Shown here one piece after another: positions 1 through 8,208 of a stretch of 64,000 nt of DNA. The notes under the pieces were generated by a model, which was not told where the DNA came from, did not search any database, and saw nothing but the letters and a program-made list of their open reading frames with translations. How positions within the stretch are numbered: position 1 is the stretch's first letter; the number at the start of each line of letters is the position of its first letter. Origin of the DNA: Stenotrophomonas maltophilia D457 (lineage in GTDB: Bacteria > Pseudomonadota > Gammaproteobacteria > Xanthomonadales > Xanthomonadaceae); the NCBI RefSeq assembly GCF_000284595.1, contig NC_017671.1:3071001-3135000 (forward strand). Reading direction: 5' to 3'. The position numbers were made by a program, and so were the translations under genes.

Positions 1-275
1 TGGGCTTTGCGGCGTTCTTCGCAGCAGCGATGCAGATGCTGGCGACCTACTTCCCCGGTCGCCTCAATGGGCATGGCCAGGGGCTGCTGTACGGATTCTC
101 GTCCGGTGTCGGCGGTGTGCTCGGCGCACTCATTGCCGGCCAACTGTGGAAGATCGACGATGGTCGCACCGCGTTCCTGGCCGGCAGCGGCTTCGCCCTG
201 ATTGGCGCCCTGCTCTGTTTCTTCGCACTGAGCCTGCCGCTCATACGTGCGCGACGGAACAGCCGCGTGCGCTGA
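1..275 (+). CDS. MFS transporter, C-terminal part (PPP/HcaT-like), truncated by window edge
   Basis: Open from the first bases of the window to a TGA at 273-275, so the start lies upstream. The roughly 90 visible residues form the last transmembrane helices of a 12-helix transporter. The stretch around ATYFPGRLNGHGQGLLYG followed by a glycine-rich helix (GVGGVLGALIAGQLW) resembles the phenylpropionate-permease-like (PPP) branch of the major facilitator superfamily, which exchanges small organic solutes across the inner membrane. It ends in a short basic tail (RARRNSRVR). The gene is convergent with the acyltransferase gene that follows, with 12 bp between the stop codons. The substrate cannot be told from this fragment. 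Confidence 0.75.
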   Translation, partial: GFAAFFAAAMQMLATYFPGRLNGHGQGLLYGFSSGVGGVLGALIAGQLWKIDDGRTAFLAGSGFALIGALLCFFALSLPLIRARRNSRVR

Positions 276-287
276 CCCCTGCCCGGC

Positions 288-2360
288 TCAGCGCTGCAAC
301 AGCACCTGTTGCAGCGAGGGCAGCAGCACCCGGTTGCCATGCGCACTGAGATGATCGCCATCGAAGAACAGCGGCCGCCCATCGCGCTGGGCTGGACATA
401 ACGCGTCGTCGCACAGCACCGGCATCGGGTCCCACAGCACGCCACCTGGCAGTCCATCGACCACCTGCTGCAGGCTGCCCAGCATGGGTGCCCGCAACGT
501 TTCCATCGCGACGCGCGTGCTGTCCAGGCCGTTGCGGCAGACCTCGTTGCGGGCATTGAAGCGGTCCGAGCAGCGATAAGGAGGCGCTGGCAGCACTGGC
601 TTGGGCGCCTCCAGCACGATGCGCACGCCACGCTCGGCCAGGGGTCTCCACTGCGCGACCGCCTCGGCCACTTCGGCGTCGCGTCCTGCCGCGGCCTCTG
701 CCGTCAGTTCGCCCGCCAGCTGCGCCTGCGCATCGAACAGCACGAACTGATCGGAAAGGCGTGGCACGCGCAACGACACCAGCACCACGGCATCCCCCGG
801 CTGCGCGCGCCGCGCGATATCGGCGAACACCGCGGCGTCGAAATCAGCGCAACCGGCACCGGCACCGCGCCACTTCTGCAGGCTCACCTGCGGGCATCCG
901 CCGCGGCCATAGAGGGAGACCGCCGAGCCGGTTTCCAGGGCCAGTCGCTGCAGCAGCTCGATGTAGGCCATCGCATGCGAATCACCAGCAACGAACACCC
1001 GCTTCGGCGCGCCAACCGGTAGCGGGCGGTCGCAGTCTCCACGGGCAAAGGTGCGCGCACTACCGCCTTCGAAACGATGCTTGGCGACCACCAGTGCACA
1101 CTCGGGATAGTCACCGGCCACGCTCTTGCCATTGGGGTACCAATCGGCCGGATGCCGGCTGACCGTACTCAACGACAGCCGCGGCGCCTGCAGGTAGAGC
1201 ACTGTCTGGATGCCGGCGGCGCACAGCAGTACGACCGCGGCGGCCAGCACCCAACGCCCGGGACGCAGGCGCTGCGCCAACGTGCCGCGGAACGGCTGTT
1301 CCACCCAGCGCCACGACAGCCATGACAGCAGCAGCACCAACGCCATCGCGGCGGTCATCTGCAAGGGTGTCTGCAGGCCCACGGTCCAGCGCATCAGCAC
1401 GAACACCGGCCAGTGCCACAGGTACAGCGAGTACGACAGCTGGCCGATACGGCGCATCGGGGCGCTGGCCAACAGGCGCGCCACCCATGCCTGCGGATGA
1501 TGATGCAGCGCCCACAGCAGGCCCGCGGTGGCGAAGGCCGGCAGCACGCCGTCAGGCCACGGTGACCGCCCGGCACGCGCGGACCACAACGCCCACCCCA
1601 GCAGGCCCAGCGCCACCATGGCCAGCAGGGAGAACACCGGCGCGGCGCGCTTCAGTGCCTGGCCGGTTGCCGGGTCCAGCGATTCGCGCACATGCAGCAG
1701 CTGGAACAGCAGCACGCCCACCCCCAGTTGCCAGAGGCGGGTGCTGGTGGCATAGAACGCCCACGATGGCGGCGCCTCGCGCAGACCCAGCACCGCCGCA
1801 TGCAGCAGCGACGCCATGCTGACCAGGGCGAACAGGCCCAGGCTGATCCAGCGCCCGCGTGCACCGCGCGCCCAAGCCAGGAACAGCAGCGGGAACAGCA
1901 GGTAGAACTGCTCTTCCACGCCCAGCGACCAGGTGTGGGTGTAGGGATTGAATTCGGCCCTGGGTGCGAAATAGTCGTTGCCGATCGCTGCCAGCACCCA
2001 GTTGCTGAAGCCGAAGAACGCCATCAGTCCGGTCCTGTCACTGGCTTCGCTGAGCCAGGACTCGGGAATGAACAGCACGCTTGCCACGGCAGTCAGCAAC
2101 AGGCAGGCCAACAGCGCCGGCGCGATGCGACGGATGCGGCGCGCATAGAAGCGCAGCATCGACTGCCCCAGCGACAGCGGCGGCAGCCGGTGTACCGACG
2201 CGCTGACCACGAAACCGGAGATGACGAAGAACACATCCACGCCGGTGAACCCGCCTGGCAACCAGGCCGGGTCCAGGTGGAACACGATGACGGCCAGCAC
2301 GGCGATCGCGCGCAGGCCGTCAATGTGCGGCACGTAGCCACGGCTTGGATCAGCGGTCAT
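288..2360 (-). CDS. Acyltransferase 3 family protein with C-terminal SGNH domain (OafA/OatA type)
   Basis: A protein of about 690 residues. The N-terminal half is an acyltransferase-3 membrane domain opening with HIDGLRAIAVLAVIVFH and GVDVFFVISGF, then about ten hydrophobic helices. The C-terminal half (from about residue 420) is an SGNH-hydrolase-like domain with GDSHA as block I and GDHLSAHG carrying the catalytic Asp/His pair. Proteins with this layout move acyl groups across the inner membrane and O-acetylate surface or periplasmic polysaccharide such as LPS or exopolysaccharide. I chose the ATG at 2360, preceded by GGGGGTAGGG; an in-frame GTG four codons upstream is possible. The nearby ugd fits a polysaccharide role, but the acceptor is unknown. 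Confidence 0.85.
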   Translation of the reverse strand: MTADPSRGYVPHIDGLRAIAVLAVIVFHLDPAWLPGGFTGVDVFFVISGFVVSASVHRLPPLSLGQSMLRFYARRIRRIAPALLACLLLTAVASVLFIPESWLSEASDRTGLMAFFGFSNWVLAAIGNDYFAPRAEFNPYTHTWSLGVEEQFYLLFPLLFLAWARGARGRWISLGLFALVSMASLLHAAVLGLREAPPSWAFYATSTRLWQLGVGVLLFQLLHVRESLDPATGQALKRAAPVFSLLAMVALGLLGWALWSARAGRSPWPDGVLPAFATAGLLWALHHHPQAWVARLLASAPMRRIGQLSYSLYLWHWPVFVLMRWTVGLQTPLQMTAAMALVLLLSWLSWRWVEQPFRGTLAQRLRPGRWVLAAAVVLLCAAGIQTVLYLQAPRLSLSTVSRHPADWYPNGKSVAGDYPECALVVAKHRFEGGSARTFARGDCDRPLPVGAPKRVFVAGDSHAMAYIELLQRLALETGSAVSLYGRGGCPQVSLQKWRGAGAGCADFDAAVFADIARRAQPGDAVVLVSLRVPRLSDQFVLFDAQAQLAGELTAEAAAGRDAEVAEAVAQWRPLAERGVRIVLEAPKPVLPAPPYRCSDRFNARNEVCRNGLDSTRVAMETLRAPMLGSLQQVVDGLPGGVLWDPMPVLCDDALCPAQRDGRPLFFDGDHLSAHGNRVLLPSLQQVLLQR

Positions 2361-2408
2361 CCCTACCCCCACGGCCGCGACGGCAGCGCGCCCGCGGCGG
2401 TCACGCGT

Positions 2409-3089
2409 TTACCAGACCAGGTCGTCCGGCACCTGGTACTGCGGGTCCGCGTACGGATCTTCCTCGGCCGGCGCATTCGGATCGACCTTCAGCGCCACCG
2501 ATGCGGCGAACACCGCCTCGCACTGCGCCAGCACCTCGGCGGTCACCAGCAGGTAGCGGCCATTGAGCTGGACCACACCCAGCTCACCGGCGTTGAGCGC
2601 GGTCAGCTGTTCGGCGGTCACATAGATGCGCTTGATCTTGCCGCCGTAGGGGAAGTGGCGGGCAATGTCCGCCGCTTCGGCATTCAGGCCCTTGTCCTTC
2701 AGCAGTTCTTCCAGCTTGGCCTTGGCCTCGCGGCGCACACGCGCCTCTTCCTGCTTCAGGCGCTCGGTTTCGATGCGCTCTTCCTTTTCCTTCTGCGCGC
2801 GGATGGCGTAGGCCTTGGCCAGGTCCATCTCTTCTGCGCTGCGCGGCTTGCGCGGGCCCTGCTGGCCCGGGCCACGCGACTGGCCGGGCTTGCCCGGGCC
2901 GCCATGGCCAGGACCGCGACGCTGGCCAGGCTTGTGCTCGCCCTTGCCAGCGCCCTGCGGCTTTCCATTGCCGTTGCCACCCTTGCCCGGCGGGCGGCCA
3001 TCACGGCGGGGGCCATCATTCTTGCGCTCTGGCTTGGGCGCAGGCTTGAAGCCCAGGCCCATCAGCTGGTCGCGGAGGGTATCGCTCAT
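2409..3089 (-). CDS. DUF2058 family protein (YaiL-like)
   Basis: 226 residues. The N-terminus MSDTLRDQLMGLGFK is typical of the DUF2058 family. It is followed by a low-complexity Gly/Lys/Arg/Pro segment (about residues 15-80) and then a charged helical stretch rich in Glu, Lys and Arg (about 85-130) that probably forms a coiled coil. The conserved C-terminal part contains FPYGGKIKRIYVT and a segment ending in DPQYQVPDDLVW. Family members have been described as nucleoid- or polynucleotide-associated, but the biochemical role is not established. The basic disordered tail would suit nucleic-acid binding. It lies 10 bp downstream of slyX on the same strand, so slyX, ugd and this gene may be co-transcribed. 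Confidence 0.8.
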   Translation of the reverse strand: MSDTLRDQLMGLGFKPAPKPERKNDGPRRDGRPPGKGGNGNGKPQGAGKGEHKPGQRRGPGHGGPGKPGQSRGPGQQGPRKPRSAEEMDLAKAYAIRAQKEKEERIETERLKQEEARVRREAKAKLEELLKDKGLNAEAADIARHFPYGGKIKRIYVTAEQLTALNAGELGVVQLNGRYLLVTAEVLAQCEAVFAASVALKVDPNAPAEEDPYADPQYQVPDDLVW

Positions 3090-3099
3090 AGGATTCGGA

Positions 3100-3342
3100 T
3101 CAGTAGTGCGGCGGCGGCGGTTCGCTCGCCGGATCGGAAGAATTCAGCGCGTTGCGGACCTTGCCCAGATCTTCCAGCAGCACGCGCAGCACGTCGGCGT
3201 TGCGCATGCCCTGCATGCGGGCATCGGCCAGCGCATCGCTCAGTTCGGCCAGCGCCTGTTCCTGGAAGGACACGCGCATTTCCATTTCGACCAGGCGCGC
3301 TTCCAGCGCCTGCTCGCGTTCGGTTGGCAGCAGATCAGACAT
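3100..3342 (-). CDS. slyX: SlyX family protein
   Basis: 80 residues, the usual SlyX length, starting [19 protein letters not shown]. The protein is almost entirely an acidic amphipathic helix with heptad spacing ([21 protein letters not shown]), so a coiled coil, and it ends in the family hallmark proline-rich tail PPPPHY. SlyX is widespread in gammaproteobacteria; its function remains unclear. A longer reading frame starts at 3363, but the ATG at 3342 gives the family length. Its first eight bases (ATGTCTGA) contain the stop codon of ugd, so translation of the two genes is probably coupled. Confidence 0.88.
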   Translation of the reverse strand: MSDLLPTEREQALEARLVEMEMRVSFQEQALAELSDALADARMQGMRNADVLRVLLEDLGKVRNALNSSDPASEPPPPHY

Positions 3343-4684
3343 GCAGCGAGCGCCCCCGGCCAATGCCGTAATACGCCAGGCCCGCTGCTTCCACGTCCGC
3401 CGGCTCGTACAGGTTGCGGCCGTCGAACACCACCGCGTCCTTCAACTGCTCGCGCAGCGTCTGGAAATCGGGGCTGCGGAACTGCTTCCACTCGGTCACC
3501 ACGACCAGTGCATCGGCGCCCTGCAGCGCCTCGCTGGCATTGCTGCAGAACACCAGGTCATCGCGTTCACCGAAGATGCGCTGCGCCTCATGCATCGCTT
3601 CCGGATCGTAGGCACGCACCGTCGCACCGCCTTCCCACAGTTGCGCCAGCAGGCGTCGGCTGGAGGCTTCGCGCATGTCGTCGGTGTTTGGCTTGAATGC
3701 CAGGCCCCACACGGCAAAGGTCTTGCCACGCACGCCTTCGTCCTCGCCCTTGTCGTAATGGCGCTGGACCAGGGCGAACAGATGGCCCTTCTGCGCATCG
3801 TTGACCGCTTCCACGGCGTTCAGCAGTTTAGGCTCCAGGCCGGCCTGCTGCGCGGTGCGGGCCAGCGCCTGCACATCCTTGGGGAAGCACGAGCCACCAT
3901 AGCCGGCGCCCGGGTAGATGAAATGCCAGCCGATGCGCGGATCCGAGCCGATGCCCTGGCGGACCTGCTCCACATCGGCGCCGACACGTTCGGCGATGTT
4001 GGCGATTTCGTTCATGAACGAGATCTTGGTCGCCAGCATCGCGTTGGCGGCGTACTTGGTCAGCTCGGCCGAACGCACGTCCATTTCCACCACGCGGTCG
4101 TGGTTGCGGTTGAACGGTGCATACAGGCGCCGCATCACCGCCACCGACTCGGCGCTGGTCGCACCGATGATGATGCGATCCGGACGCATGCAGTCGGCAA
4201 CGGCGTCGCCTTCCTTCAGGAATTCCGGGTTGGACACCACGTCGAAGGCGATGTCGGCGCCACGTGCCGCCAGCTCTGCGGCAATGGCGGCACGGACCTT
4301 GTCGGCGGTGCCCACCGGCACCGTCGACTTGTTGACCACCACGGTCGGCACGCTCATGTGCTGGCCGATGGTGCGGGCCACGGCCAGCACGTACTGCAGA
4401 TCAGCGCTGCCATCCTCGTCCGGCGGCGTGCCGACGGCGATGAACACGACCTGGCCGTGGCCGATCGCGGCTGCGGCATCGGTGGTGAACGTCAGCCGCG
4501 ACGCGGCGTGATTGGCCTTCACCATCGGTTCCAGGCCCGGCTCATAGATCGGGATGATGCCCTGGTTGAGGCCATCGACCTTGGCCTGGTCGATATCGAC
4601 GCAGACCACCTGGTGGCCGACATCGGCCAGGCAGGTACCGGTCACCAGCCCTACGTAACCGGTACCGAAAATCGCAACGCGCAT
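3335..4684 (-). CDS. ugd: UDP-glucose 6-dehydrogenase
   Basis: 449 residues. It oxidises UDP-glucose with two NAD+ to UDP-glucuronate in the cytoplasm, supplying polysaccharide and LPS synthesis. The N-terminal Rossmann motif [10 protein letters not shown] is followed by VDID at about residue 30. The catalytic cysteine sits in [13 protein letters not shown] (Cys266), and the helical [13 protein letters not shown] segment and the C-terminal UDP-binding domain are complete. Length matches bacterial Ugd. The gene overlaps slyX by 8 bp at its 3' end. Together with the upstream O-acyltransferase gene it points to surface-polysaccharide synthesis, though no dedicated cluster is visible here. Confidence 0.96.
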   Translation of the reverse strand: MRVAIFGTGYVGLVTGTCLADVGHQVVCVDIDQAKVDGLNQGIIPIYEPGLEPMVKANHAASRLTFTTDAAAAIGHGQVVFIAVGTPPDEDGSADLQYVLAVARTIGQHMSVPTVVVNKSTVPVGTADKVRAAIAAELAARGADIAFDVVSNPEFLKEGDAVADCMRPDRIIIGATSAESVAVMRRLYAPFNRNHDRVVEMDVRSAELTKYAANAMLATKISFMNEIANIAERVGADVEQVRQGIGSDPRIGWHFIYPGAGYGGSCFPKDVQALARTAQQAGLEPKLLNAVEAVNDAQKGHLFALVQRHYDKGEDEGVRGKTFAVWGLAFKPNTDDMREASSRRLLAQLWEGGATVRAYDPEAMHEAQRIFGERDDLVFCSNASEALQGADALVVVTEWKQFRSPDFQTLREQLKDAVVFDGRNLYEPADVEAAGLAYYGIGRGRSLHV

Positions 4685-4707
4685 GTCCGTGCTGGCTCCG
4701 TGGTCGC

Positions 4708-5685
4708 TTACGGCAGGACGCCCAGCAGCTCGACGTCGAACGTCAGAGTCGCGTTCGGGCCGATCGGGCCACCCGGGGTGCCGTTCTCACCGTAGGCGAG
4801 CTCGCCCGGGATCCAGAAGCGGTACTTCGAACCGACCGGCATCAGCGCGACGCCTTCGGTCCAGCCCTTGATCACCTGGTCCAGGCCGAACTCGGCCGGT
4901 TGGCGACCATAGGAGCTGTCGAACACGGTGCCGTTGAGCAGCTTGCCTTCGTAGTTCACGCGCACCTTGCTGCTCGGCAGCGGACGCTCGCCGCTGCCCG
5001 GGCGGATGACCTGGTACTGCAGGCCCGACGGGGTGGTTACCACGCCCGGCTGGGTCTTGTTCTTGGCCAGGAACGCATTGCCTTCCTCGCGGTTGGTCTG
5101 CGCGGCAGCGGCGGCCTTGGCCTGCATTTCGGCCTGCTTGCTGCCCATGAACGCCTGGATGGTGGCGGTCGCGTCAGCTTCCGTCATCTTCGGCTGACCC
5201 TTGCTCAGGCCGGTGCTGATCGCGTCAAACAGCGAGGCGACGTCGATGTCGTCCTTCAGCTGTGCCAGCGACGGGCCGACCGAGTAGGAACCGATCATCT
5301 GCGACACCTTGACGCGGTCGACCTTCGGCGGCTGCGAACCCGGCGCCATGCCCGGCACCTGCTGCCCGCTGCGGGCCATCACGACCTGACGCAGTGCGGC
5401 ATCGGTGGCCTTGGCCTGTTCCTGGGTGATCTGCGGCTGCAGGCCTTCGAACGAACGTTCCACGGCGGTGCGCAGCGCGGCCACATCGATCTCATCGGCG
5501 ATCGGGGTGAACGACTTGGCGACGTCCAGGCCGATGGCGTAGCCGAGCTTCTGCTTGGGGGAATTCAAGGTTGCGGTCTCCTTGGCGGCTGCGGGGGCAG
5601 CCGGTTGTTGCGACAGAGCGACACCCGAAGTGCCCATCGCCAGAATCAGAACCGACGCCGCGGCGCCGCGCATTCCCATCTTCAT
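4708..5685 (-). CDS. FKBP-type peptidyl-prolyl cis-trans isomerase, exported (Mip/FkpA-like)
   Basis: 325 residues from the chosen ATG at 5685, which has AGGA nine bases upstream; longer in-frame starts (5694, 5769) lack a well-spaced site. A signal peptide ([18 protein letters not shown] to about residue 30) directs it to the periplasm. An FKBP_N-type helical dimerisation region (about 35-190, beginning [18 protein letters not shown]) comes before a C-terminal FKBP domain (about 210-325) with [38 protein letters not shown] and [11 protein letters not shown], the binding-pocket motifs of the family. It is expected to isomerise prolyl bonds and act as a chaperone for envelope proteins; Mip-type proteins can aid virulence. 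Function in this strain is inferred from family. Confidence 0.92.
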   Translation of the reverse strand: MKMGMRGAAASVLILAMGTSGVALSQQPAAPAAAKETATLNSPKQKLGYAIGLDVAKSFTPIADEIDVAALRTAVERSFEGLQPQITQEQAKATDAALRQVVMARSGQQVPGMAPGSQPPKVDRVKVSQMIGSYSVGPSLAQLKDDIDVASLFDAISTGLSKGQPKMTEADATATIQAFMGSKQAEMQAKAAAAAQTNREEGNAFLAKNKTQPGVVTTPSGLQYQVIRPGSGERPLPSSKVRVNYEGKLLNGTVFDSSYGRQPAEFGLDQVIKGWTEGVALMPVGSKYRFWIPGELAYGENGTPGGPIGPNATLTFDVELLGVLP

Positions 5686-5781
5686 TCGCTGCATTCCTGG
5701 AAGTGTCTGGGCGCCGACGTCGGCGCGAAAAGAAGCATTGTCGCACGCATGCCGTCGATGTCGAGGCATCCGTGCCGGATA

Positions 5782-6369
5782 TCAATGCGTAGGAGCGACG
5801 GCCAGCGCCTTGTCGATGGCGGCGGTCAGCTGTGGATCGTCCGGCGTCACCTTGCTGGCGAACTGGGCGATGACCTTGCCATCGCGGCCGACCAGATATT
5901 TGTGGAAGTTCCAGCCTGGCGCCACGCCGGTGGCTGCGGTCAACCGCTGGTACAGCGGCGTGGCCTCCGCACCGACGACGTGCACCTTCTCGAACATCGG
6001 GAACTTGACGCCATAGGTAAGCGTGCAGAAATCCTGGATCTGCTTCTCGTCACCCGGTTCCTGGCCCTTGAAATCGTTGGACGGGAAACCCAGCACGGCA
6101 AAGCCGCGGCCGGCATAACGCTTCTGCAGCGCCTCCAGGCCTTCGTACTGGGGGGTATAGCCGCACTTGCTTGCGGTATTGACCACCAGCAGCACCTGCC
6201 CGTGGTAGCGCTGCTGCAGGTTGACCTGCTGCTTGCTGGCCAGCGGGCGATAGTCCAGGTCCAGCAGATCGGCCGCCAGCACATGGGCGGAACCGGCCAG
6301 GCCGGCCACCAGCAGGGTCAACAGGGACAGGCCGCGCAGTCGGCGCGGAACAACGGTCGGCAGGGGCAT
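5782..6369 (-). CDS. Glutathione peroxidase family protein, exported
   Basis: 195 residues. A hydrophobic N-terminus (LRGLSLLTLLVAGLAGSAHVLA) is a predicted signal peptide, so the enzyme acts in the periplasm. The peroxidatic cysteine is in NTASKCGYTPQYEGLE, followed by GFPSNDFKGQEPG with the conserved Gln and WNFHKYL with the conserved Trp. The usual FPCNQF cysteine of thioredoxin-dependent members is a serine here (FPSNDF), in contrast to the second homologue at 50298-50777. I used the ATG at 6369, which gives a normal signal peptide; the frame stays open upstream to 6546 without a typical sequence. The physiological reductant, thioredoxin or glutathione, is uncertain. Confidence 0.88.
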   Translation of the reverse strand: MPLPTVVPRRLRGLSLLTLLVAGLAGSAHVLAADLLDLDYRPLASKQQVNLQQRYHGQVLLVVNTASKCGYTPQYEGLEALQKRYAGRGFAVLGFPSNDFKGQEPGDEKQIQDFCTLTYGVKFPMFEKVHVVGAEATPLYQRLTAATGVAPGWNFHKYLVGRDGKVIAQFASKVTPDDPQLTAAIDKALAVAPTH

Positions 6370-6670
6370 CGAGAGCAGTCCGCGGTAGCCATTCACAGGG
6401 CCGGCCGATAGCGGCCGGGAATCGGCCGAACTATAGCACCGGGCTCCGTTGCCCCTTGTTGCGGCGGGCGCCGGCGGCTTTGCGCGGCGTGGCCTTTCCC
6501 GGGAGGACCCACCCTCAACGGCGCAGAGATGACATAGCATGAACAACGCTGAATGGAAGGCAAGGCGTGATCTACCCGCACGACAATTCCATTTCCCTTT
6601 TCAATCAAGGGGATAAGGGGATATTTCAGCGGTTTGACCACCCCTGCCATCAGTTGGGCACGGCAAGGGG
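6370..6670. other. Intergenic region, about 300 bp, no gene recognised
   Basis: Between the minus-strand glutathione peroxidase and the plus-strand GntR operon. An open frame on the minus strand (6393-6710) has no family resemblance and atypical composition, so I do not call it. The region must hold the peroxidase promoter; a TATAGT on the minus strand at 6430-6435 is a possible -10 but I see no convincing -35. The segment at about 6560-6620 is unusually AT-rich for this genome. Confidence 0.4.
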
Positions 6671-6698
6671 TTGCACGTAGGCGTGCCGGTGTTATAGT
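6671..6698 (+). promoter_or_regulatory. Promoter of the GntR-ABC operon
   Basis: A sigma-70-like promoter: TTGCAC at 6671-6676, a 16-bp spacer and TATAGT at 6693-6698. The first start codon of the operon follows at 6735, behind a purine-rich site (GGGGGAG). The -10 element lies inside the inverted repeat at 6689-6710, so a bound regulator would block RNA polymerase. Confidence 0.65.
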
Positions 6699-6710
6699 TG
6701 CATACAACAC
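6689..6710. promoter_or_regulatory. Probable operator of the YtrA-type GntR regulator
   Basis: A 22-bp inverted repeat, GTGTTATA-N6-TACAACAC, with one mismatch between the 8-bp arms. It covers the -10 hexamer of the operon promoter. YtrA-subfamily GntR regulators are typically encoded first in an ABC-transporter operon and bind a palindrome in their own promoter, which is the arrangement here. Autoregulation is inferred. Confidence 0.6.
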
Positions 6711-6734
6711 CAGTCACCTGAGACAGGGGGAGCC

Positions 6735-6971
6735 ATGAACGCCCGGATCCGTCGCAACCTCACCGCACCCGCGGCCGCTGCCGTTTCGACCCTGATCGTG
6801 CTGGCCTGGCTGGCCATGCCAACCGCCCCCGCCTCCGCCGACAGTGCGCAGGATGCATCCGTTTCGCCGGCCGGGAACGCCGATCCCTCCCCCTCTCCCC
6901 CGCGTCGGCTGCACAGCTCCCTGTCCATGCCGTATTTCTCGTTCGCACAGCCGCTGACCCCACGGAGCTGA
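6735..6971 (+). CDS. Small exported protein of unknown function
   Basis: 78 residues. A basic start (MNARIRRNL) leads into a hydrophobic segment (AAAAVSTLIVLAWLAMPTAPASA), a likely cleavable signal peptide. The remaining 40 residues are Ser/Pro/Ala-rich and end in MPYFSFAQPLTPRS. The ATG has GGGGGAG two bases upstream. The stop is only 2 bp before the GntR start, so it is the first gene of the operon. I do not recognise a family. It could be a leader-type peptide or a small secreted factor. The tight spacing and the good ribosome-binding site argue that it is really translated. Confidence 0.6.
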   Translation: MNARIRRNLTAPAAAAVSTLIVLAWLAMPTAPASADSAQDASVSPAGNADPSPSPPRRLHSSLSMPYFSFAQPLTPRS

Positions 6972-6973
6972 AT

Positions 6974-7333
6974 ATGAGCGACATCCAGTGGAGCGACGGC
7001 GCTCCCATCTACCGTCAGTTGAAGGAGCGCGTGATCGCCATGATGCTCGACGGAATCCTCAAGCCGGGCGATGCCCTGCCTTCGGTGCGCCAGGTGGCCG
7101 CCGACTACCAGCTCAACCCCATCACCGTTTCGCGCGCTTACCAGGAACTGGCCGATGAAGGCCTGGTCGAGAAGCGCCGCGGCCTGGGCATGTTCATGAC
7201 CGAGCAGGCGGCCACGCAGCTGCGCAGCAGCGAGCGCGAGCGCTTTCTCAACGAAGAATGGCCGGCGGTGCTGGAGCGCATCCAGCGCCTGGGCCTGAGC
7301 CTCGACGAATTGCTGCCCCAGGGGAAAGTCTGA
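6974..7333 (+). CDS. GntR family transcriptional regulator, YtrA subfamily
   Basis: 119 residues: an N-terminal winged helix-turn-helix (about residues 10-75, with PIYRQLKERVIAMML, LPSVRQVAADYQLNPITVSR and LVEKRRGLGMF) and a short helical C-terminus typical of the YtrA subfamily, which lacks a large effector domain. It should bind the palindrome at 6689-6710 and control the downstream ABC transporter genes. The layout resembles that of HpaR1/YtrA regulators of Xanthomonas, where such a protein affects virulence traits; orthology is my inference and needs a tree. Its TGA overlaps the ATG of the ABC ATPase gene by one base. Confidence 0.9.
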   Translation: MSDIQWSDGAPIYRQLKERVIAMMLDGILKPGDALPSVRQVAADYQLNPITVSRAYQELADEGLVEKRRGLGMFMTEQAATQLRSSERERFLNEEWPAVLERIQRLGLSLDELLPQGKV

Positions 7334-8208
7334 TGAATAGCACTGCAAGTGAACCGGTCATCACCGCCCGAGGCCTGCGCAAGGCCTACAAGACCACCGT
7401 GGCCCTCGACAATGCCAGCTTCAGCATTCCGAGCGGGCGCATCGTCGGCCTGATCGGGCCCAACGGCGCCGGCAAGACCACCGCGCTGAAGGCCATCCTC
7501 GGCCTGACCTCGGTGGAAGGTGAGTTGAGCGTGCTCGGCCGCGACCCGCGGCAGCACCGCGACGCGCTGATGAACGACATCTGCTTCATTGCCGACGTCG
7601 CCGTGCTGCCGCGCTGGCTGAAGGTCCGTGAAGCGATCGATTTCGTCGCCGGTGTCCATCCGCGCTTCGACCGTGCCCGCTGCGAGCGTTTCCTGGCCAA
7701 CACCAAGCTGCAGCCGAAGCAGCGCGTGCGCGAACTGTCCAAGGGCATGATCGTGCAGCTGCACCTGGCGCTGGTGATGGCCATCGATGCGCGCATCCTG
7801 GTGCTGGACGAGCCCACCCTGGGCCTGGACATCCTGTACCGCAAGGAGTTCTACCAGCGCCTGCTGGAAGATTATTTCGACGAACAGAAGACCATCATCG
7901 TCACCACCCACCAGGTGGAGGAGATCGAGCACATCCTCAGCGACGTCATGTTCATCCGTGATGGTCGCATCGTGCTCGATGCAGAAATGGACGATGTCGG
8001 CCAGCGCTACACCGAGCTTCTGGTCAACGCCGACCAGCTGGAGACCGCGCGTGCGCTGAAGCCGATCGACGAGCGCAGCCTGACGTTCGGCAAGACCGTA
8101 ATGCTGTTCGACGGTGTGCCGCGCACCCAGCTCTCCACCCTTGGCGAGACCCGCAGCCCGGGCCTGGCCGATCTGTTCGTCGCCATCATGAAGGGGACCT
8201 ACGCATGA
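7333..8208 (+). CDS. ABC transporter ATP-binding protein
   Basis: 291 residues. It has Walker A GPNGAGKTT (about residue 42), a signature-like ELSKGM motif, Walker B ILVLDEPTLGLD and an H-loop histidine in TTHQVEE. The signature reads LSKGM rather than LSGGQ, as is common in YtrB/CcmA-type exporters. The protein energises transport through the membrane partner encoded next. The start overlaps the GntR stop (TGATG) and the end overlaps the permease start (ATGA), so three genes are translationally coupled. A longer frame starts at 7258 but would run far into the regulator. The substrate is unknown; related systems act on envelope stress compounds or peptides. Confidence 0.92.
   Translation: MNSTASEPVITARGLRKAYKTTVALDNASFSIPSGRIVGLIGPNGAGKTTALKAILGLTSVEGELSVLGRDPRQHRDALMNDICFIADVAVLPRWLKVREAIDFVAGVHPRFDRARCERFLANTKLQPKQRVRELSKGMIVQLHLALVMAIDARILVLDEPTLGLDILYRKEFYQRLLEDYFDEQKTIIVTTHQVEEIEHILSDVMFIRDGRIVLDAEMDDVGQRYTELLVNADQLETARALKPIDERSLTFGKTVMLFDGVPRTQLSTLGETRSPGLADLFVAIMKGTYA

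Noticed and set aside
1692..3371. Plus-strand frame of 559 codons opposite the acyltransferase, DUF2058 and slyX genes
   Set aside because: Spans the 5' ends of three well-supported minus-strand genes, and its composition is that of a shadow frame.
6393..6710. Minus-strand frame of 105 codons between the glutathione peroxidase gene and the GntR operon
   Set aside because: No family resemblance, odd composition, and it would run through the GntR promoter and operator.
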